Shown piece after piece: positions 60,178 through 64,000 of a DNA stretch of 64,000 bases. The notes under the pieces are model-generated. The model had not been told where the DNA came from. It saw nothing but the letters and a program-made list of their open reading frames with translations, and ran no database searches. The position numbers were made by a program, and so were the translations under genes. Origin of the DNA: Mycolicibacterium sp. P1-18 (lineage in GTDB: Bacteria; Actinomycetota; Actinomycetes; Mycobacteriales; Mycobacteriaceae); the NCBI RefSeq assembly GCF_008329535.1, contig NZ_NPKR01000004.1, forward strand, positions 620,001 to 684,000. The letters run 5' to 3'. The number at the start of each line of letters is the position of its first letter. Positions within the stretch are counted from its first letter, which is position 1.

Positions 60178-61470
60178 GTGGCAACGGTCAGGAAGAGCAG
60201 CATAACGTGGTCGAACTGGGCCGAGAATCAGAACTTCGAGGGCGCGGCGATCGAGGCTGCGACCGAAGAATCCGTTCAGGCCCTCGTACGGTCCCACGCT
60301 CGATCGGGTTCGGGGGTGCGCGTCGCCGGCTCGGGCCACTCCTTCACGCCGATCGTGGCGCCCAGGACTTCATTGCTCAAGCTCACCGGCCCATGCGGTG
60401 TCATCTCCGTGGACGTCGAAAAGGGGCAGGCCCAAATCTGGGCGCACACGGCGCTGCACCAAATCGGTCCCGCCCTGTGGGAGCGAGGGCTGTCAATCCG
60501 AAACCAGGGTGATACCGACGCACAAACGATTGCCGGCGCCGCAGCTACCGGTACCAAGGGCTCGGGAGCGCGGCTGGGGAGCATCTCCTCCGCGGTGGTC
60601 GACCTCGCCCTGGTCGACGGGACTGGAACACTCCGCACCATCGACGCTAGAACGGGCATCGCGTCGGACGACAGGACCGGCGCCGATCTCCGCGCGGGAA
60701 GAGTCGGGCTCGGGCTCTTGGGCATAGTGACTCGGCTTGGCCTGCAAGTCGAAGCCTCCTACGGACTGGCAGAGCACAACTCCGCCGAAACCCTGAACGA
60801 CGTCCTCGACAACGCCGAGAGCGAGTTGAGCCAGGTGCGCCATTACTCGCTGTTCTGGTGTCCGTCCTCGGAGACGTCGGTGCGCTTCGGACTACCTCCG
60901 ACACCGGCTGACCGCTGCTGGGTCAAACGCCTCGAAACGGTCCCGGCCGACCATGCGTGGGTTGCCGCTACGTCGGGTGTCTCGGGCCAACCCGGGTCCC
61001 GAATCGGGCGGAGCTACCTAGTTTATCCAGACTGGGCTGACAACCAACCTTTCATCGAGCTGGAGTACATGGTTCCGGGCAATCGGTGGAAGGAGGCCTT
61101 TCTGTCTATCCGGGAGCTGATGCGGTCGTCGTACCCCGAAGAGCTATCCCCCGTGCAGGTCCGCTGGCAAGCCCAAGACGACTCGTTCCTGTCAGCTCAG
61201 TACCTACGAGACACAGTGTCACTCTCCGTGGTCGGCGACCGCGATGGCGACTACGACCAGTTCCTCCGCGCGGTTCACGAGGCGCTCATGCCCTTCAGTC
61301 CGCGTCCGCATTGGGGGAAGGTGCACTACTTCGATGCGACCCAGGTCAAGCATGCATTCCCAGCACTGGACCAGTTCAAGACCGTGCGGGAGAGGTACGA
61401 CCCGACTGGCGTCTTCCTCAACTCGCATCTGCAAGGGCTTCTCACAATCGACGACCCCCGGGAGTCCTAG
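60178..61470 (+). CDS. FAD-linked oxidase, aldonolactone oxidase (VAO/ALO) type
   Basis: A 430-residue flavoprotein. The N-terminal PCMH fold carries VRVAGSGHSFTPIVAP, whose GSGHS His is the covalent FAD site in this family. The GTGTKGSGARLGSISSAVVDLALV loop binds the flavin. The C-terminal ALO domain ends HWGKVHYFDATQ..RERYDPTGVFLNSHL. GTG at 60178 follows AGGAGGG. Relatives oxidise aldonolactones or alditols. In hydroxyproline pathways the D-hydroxyproline oxidation is normally done by a DAO-type flavoprotein, which is absent here, so this gene is a candidate non-homologous replacement. That is an inference. Confidence 0.85.
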   Translation: MATVRKSSITWSNWAENQNFEGAAIEAATEESVQALVRSHARSGSGVRVAGSGHSFTPIVAPRTSLLKLTGPCGVISVDVEKGQAQIWAHTALHQIGPALWERGLSIRNQGDTDAQTIAGAAATGTKGSGARLGSISSAVVDLALVDGTGTLRTIDARTGIASDDRTGADLRAGRVGLGLLGIVTRLGLQVEASYGLAEHNSAETLNDVLDNAESELSQVRHYSLFWCPSSETSVRFGLPPTPADRCWVKRLETVPADHAWVAATSGVSGQPGSRIGRSYLVYPDWADNQPFIELEYMVPGNRWKEAFLSIRELMRSSYPEELSPVQVRWQAQDDSFLSAQYLRDTVSLSVVGDRDGDYDQFLRAVHEALMPFSPRPHWGKVHYFDATQVKHAFPALDQFKTVRERYDPTGVFLNSHLQGLLTIDDPRES

Positions 61471-61598
61471 GCGTAGTCGAACACGCCGTCTCGAAGAACG
61501 CCCGGCCTGCTGCGACAGACCGGAGCAGCACGCGATAAGCCCGCAAACGGCAGGCACCTCGCACACATCTGTCCAATTCACTATTGAAAGGGGTCCCC

Positions 61599-62510
61599 AT
61601 GGACTTCACCGGAGTCATCACTCCACTCCTCACGCCCTTCACCGAGGATGGAGGAACCATCGACGAGGGCGCTCTTCGCAACCTCGTAGACAGCCAGATC
61701 GAGGACGGCGCATCCGGTCTAATTCCCTGCGGCACCACCGGGGAGTTCAGTGCCTTAAGCAACGCCGAACGCCGTCGGGTTACAGAGGTCGTCGTAGATC
61801 AGGCTGCGGGCCGCGTGCCCGTCATGGCACAACCGGGGTCGACCTCCACCGAAGAGGTGCTCGGGCTCAGCGAGCACGCGCAGGAGGTCGGGGCTGCCGG
61901 CCTGCTACTCCCCCCGCCCTACTACGGATCTCTCACCGACGAAGAGATCTTCGGTTTCTACGCCGAGATCGCGGGCAGCACAGATGTCCCCATCTGTCTG
62001 TACAACATCCCCGCGGCCACCGGCATCGGCATGTCGGTCGACCTCATCATCGAGATCGCGCGTGAGGTGGACAACGTCAAGTACGTGAAGGACTCCAGCG
62101 GGGACCTGACTCAGCAGGCCACGTTCCTGCTCGACCACCCCGACGACATCGTCTACCTCTGCGGTGAAGAACTGCTCGTGGCACCCGGACTACTGCTTGG
62201 TCTCCGGGGCGCGGTGCTGGGCTGCGCGAACATCATCGGCCGAGGAATGGTGCAGCTGCTCGCTGCCGGCGCAGCCGGCGACGCCCAGGAGGTCTCACGA
62301 ATCAACCGCGAACTAACCCCCCTCATGCGCTTCATCGTCTCGAACCCGTACTCCGCGACGGTCAAGGAGGCCTTGCGCATGGAGGGTATGCCGGTGGGCC
62401 CGGTCCGCCGGCCTCTGCGGCCGCTGAACTCGGCACAGCGGTCAGCCCTAGAACTTGAGTTGAAGTCGATCGATCCCGAAGTGCTTACGTCGAGGACCCA
62501 GCGGGCCTAA
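61599..62510 (+). CDS. DHDPS/NAL-family lyase (candidate pyrroline-4-hydroxy-2-carboxylate deaminase)
   Basis: A 303-residue TIM barrel. The family marks are PCGTTGEFSALS, the Schiff-base Lys in NVKYVKDSSGD, the catalytic Tyr in ICLYNIPAATG, and the C-terminal EALRMEGMPVGPVRRPLRPL. ATG at 61599 follows GAAAGGGG. DHDPS-type enzymes include dihydrodipicolinate synthase, KDG/KDA dehydratases and pyrroline-4-hydroxy-2-carboxylate deaminase. Next to a hydroxyproline-epimerase-like gene and an aldehyde dehydrogenase, the last (giving 2-oxoglutarate semialdehyde) is the best fit; a sugar-acid dehydratase is the alternative. Confidence 0.85.
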   Translation: MDFTGVITPLLTPFTEDGGTIDEGALRNLVDSQIEDGASGLIPCGTTGEFSALSNAERRRVTEVVVDQAAGRVPVMAQPGSTSTEEVLGLSEHAQEVGAAGLLLPPPYYGSLTDEEIFGFYAEIAGSTDVPICLYNIPAATGIGMSVDLIIEIAREVDNVKYVKDSSGDLTQQATFLLDHPDDIVYLCGEELLVAPGLLLGLRGAVLGCANIIGRGMVQLLAAGAAGDAQEVSRINRELTPLMRFIVSNPYSATVKEALRMEGMPVGPVRRPLRPLNSAQRSALELELKSIDPEVLTSRTQRA

Positions 62511-62742
62511 CAGCCGCAGAGGCAACCACTCCTCCGAGGGGAGAGGGTCGCGAGGCGCTGAGGGCACCGCTCTGCTCAACGGTGCCCGTAGCCCAGCCGA
62601 GATAGTGATCGTGCTCGTTGACAATGCTTAGTTTGCTCACCGAAAGTGCTCACCTGTGTGGCTCCGCCGACGCGGGCGGGTCTCCTTCGATGCTGGTGGC
62701 CTCTGACCACGCACCAGCCATCTGAAGGGGACCGGCTCTCTC

Positions 62743-62947
62743 ATGCTCACATTAGAGGACGATTTGGAGATACACGCCCTACGAAATTAAGGCTGGTCGG
62801 TCTCGGCCATTGCCCGCCACACCAAGAAGCACCGCAGGACTGTCCGCAATAACCTCGACGGCGTCACTACCCCGGCGTGCGCAAGCCCGCCGCTCGGGAT
62901 GCCCTCTCACCGTTCGTCTCCTACCCTGCACCGCTCAACGCACCGTG
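62743..62947 (+). pseudogene. Remnant of an IS21-type transposase (IstA N-terminus)
   Basis: The bases from ATG at 62743 read MLTLEDDLEIHALRN and then a stop. The next frame continues GWSVSAIARHTKKHRRTVRNNLDG, which is the helix-turn-helix start of IS21-family IstA transposases. After another frame change, VRKPAARDALSPFVSYPA follows, the usual next block. The three blocks in different frames show at least two frameshifts in a decayed gene, and the DDE domain is gone. The element's ends cannot be seen. The stretch from 62511 to 62742 has no other feature that I can support. Confidence 0.78.
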
Positions 62948-62972
62948 ACCCACTAGACCGAAGGAGCCCATC

Positions 62973-64000
62973 ATGGAACGTATCTCGAACTTTATTGCCG
63001 GCGAGTCTCGAGCACCTCGCTCGGGCCGCTATACAGAGATCATCGACCCCTCTACCGGAGAGGCCTATCTCGAGGCTCCACTATCAGACGCCCAAGACGT
63101 CGATGATGCCGTACGCGCCGCCGCTGACGCCTTCCCACGCTGGCGGGCAACCACGCCTGGGGAACGCAGCCTGGCGCTCTTCCGCATCGCCGACGCGCTG
63201 GAGGGCAGCAAGGATGCGTTAGTTGCCGCTGAGTCCCGTAACACTGGAAAACCGTTGCGCGTCATGGCTGACGAGGAATTCTCCGGCATCATCGAACACC
63301 TTCGGTTCTTCGCCGCTGCTGCCCGCGACCTCCGCGGCGTGGCGGCGGGCAGTTACGTGACGGGCTACGACTCGACGATGCGACGTGAGCCGGTCGGCGT
63401 GTGCGCCCAAGTGGCGCCGTGGAACTACCCGCTCAACATGGGCGTCTGGAAGTTCGGGCCAGCGATCGCCGCCGGTAACACCGTGGTCCTCAAACCGTCG
63501 GATACCACACCGGTCAGCACGGTGATGGCAGCACAGATCATCGGCGACCTGCTGCCACCGGGGGTGCTCAACATCGTGGTCGGAGACCGTGACACCGGGC
63601 GCGCCCTCGTCGCCCATCCGATACCGCGGCTGGTCTCGGTCACCGGAAGCACCCGGGCAGGTATTGAGGTATCAGCTTCTGCCGCAACGGATCTCAAGCG
63701 GGTGAGCCTGGAACTCGGTGGTAAGGCACCGGTGTTGGTCTTCGCCGACACCGACGTCGACGCAGCCGCCGAAGCCATTGCCGCCGCCGGGTTCTTCAAC
63801 GCCGGCCAGGACTGCGAAGCTGCGACCCGCGTTCTCGTCGAAGCGTCCATTTACGACCAGTTCGTCAGCGCCCTTCTCAAACAGGCCGAATCGACGACCT
63901 ACGGGCCACCCGATCAGGACGTGACCTACGGCCCGCTGAACAGCGAGGCTCACCTGTTGAAGGTGCAGTCCCACTTCGAGCACCTGCCGGCTCACGCGCA
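62973..64000 (+). CDS. Aldehyde dehydrogenase, 3' end beyond the window
   Basis: The first 342 residues of an NAD(P)-dependent aldehyde dehydrogenase; the frame is open at the window edge. ATG at 62973 follows AAGGAG. Visible motifs: VAPWNYPLNMGVWKFGPAIAAGN (cofactor and Asn), SVTGSTRAG, LELGGKAP with the catalytic Glu, and the nucleophile Cys in FFNAGQDCEAATRV. The closest recalled match is gamma-aminobutyraldehyde dehydrogenase-like. In this cluster it could oxidise 2-oxoglutarate semialdehyde to 2-oxoglutarate, the last step of hydroxyproline degradation. An IS21 remnant separates it from the lyase gene. Confidence 0.92.
   Translation, partial: MERISNFIAGESRAPRSGRYTEIIDPSTGEAYLEAPLSDAQDVDDAVRAAADAFPRWRATTPGERSLALFRIADALEGSKDALVAAESRNTGKPLRVMADEEFSGIIEHLRFFAAAARDLRGVAAGSYVTGYDSTMRREPVGVCAQVAPWNYPLNMGVWKFGPAIAAGNTVVLKPSDTTPVSTVMAAQIIGDLLPPGVLNIVVGDRDTGRALVAHPIPRLVSVTGSTRAGIEVSASAATDLKRVSLELGGKAPVLVFADTDVDAAAEAIAAAGFFNAGQDCEAATRVLVEASIYDQFVSALLKQAESTTYGPPDQDVTYGPLNSEAHLLKVQSHFEHLPAHA

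Overview
The window is high-GC actinobacterial DNA, most likely from a fast-growing mycobacterium (Mycolicibacterium-like). The lineage markers are an MmpS/MmpL pair, a secreted cutinase, an MPT63-like secreted protein, a PGRS-type glycine-rich protein, Pkn-type membrane Ser/Thr kinases, ANTAR regulators, SigF-like promoters (GTTT-N15/16-GGGTA) and abundant GTG/TTG starts with 4-base stop/start overlaps. No tool was run; names rest on motifs and architecture read from the translated sequence.

Left part (1-13.8 kb): the start of a NagB-like gene and a ROK repressor, diverging from an APC permease across a ROK-type operator; an FNT channel; a cutinase; an MFS exporter carrying a cytoplasmic winged helix; a Ser/Thr kinase; two tiny genes behind a SigF-like promoter; a STAS-like protein; a DUF3349-GAF-ANTAR protein; a DsbA-like protein; a CYTH-CHAD protein; and a coiled-coil/CsbD stress pair.

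Sugar region (14.3-23.9 kb): phosphoketolase Xfp, then a minus-strand locus reading ABC binding lipoprotein, permease, ATPase, PfkB kinase, FrcK-like P-loop kinase, LacI repressor, class II aldolase and cupin. It starts behind two overlapping LacI-type palindromes. Together they look like uptake and phosphorylation of a fructose-like sugar, with aldolase and phosphoketolase exits.

Middle (23.9-38.9 kb): a DUF7159-like cell-surface protein, a Ser/Thr kinase fused to an extracytoplasmic solute-binding domain, a carboxyethylornithine-synthase-like enzyme, a translationally coupled GT4/alpha-toroid/transglutaminase operon, a second GAF-ANTAR regulator, several very small proteins with palindromic leaders, an M15-like secreted protein, MmpS-MmpL and two secreted proteins.

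Catabolic locus (38.9-51.2 kb): around a LysR regulator lie a leftward operon (APC permease, DUF4432 mutarotase, aldose dehydrogenase, lactonase-like amidohydrolase, class III aminotransferase, amidase) and a rightward operon (hydroxypyruvate isomerase, tartronate semialdehyde reductase, transketolase). The substrate is not obvious; this is one candidate for an undescribed pathway. A coiled-coil protein, a crotonase, the PGRS-like protein and a YbjN-type protein follow.

Right end (55.75-64 kb): the 3' half of a tRNA-Tyr without its 5' half marks one border of an inserted island. The island carries a proline-racemase-family enzyme with a Ser/Cys active site, a GntR regulator, an APC permease, a flavin oxidase of the aldonolactone-oxidase type, a DHDPS-type lyase, an IS21 remnant and an aldehyde dehydrogenase cut by the window end. 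This resembles hydroxyproline degradation to 2-oxoglutarate, but with an atypical oxidase in the dehydrogenase step.
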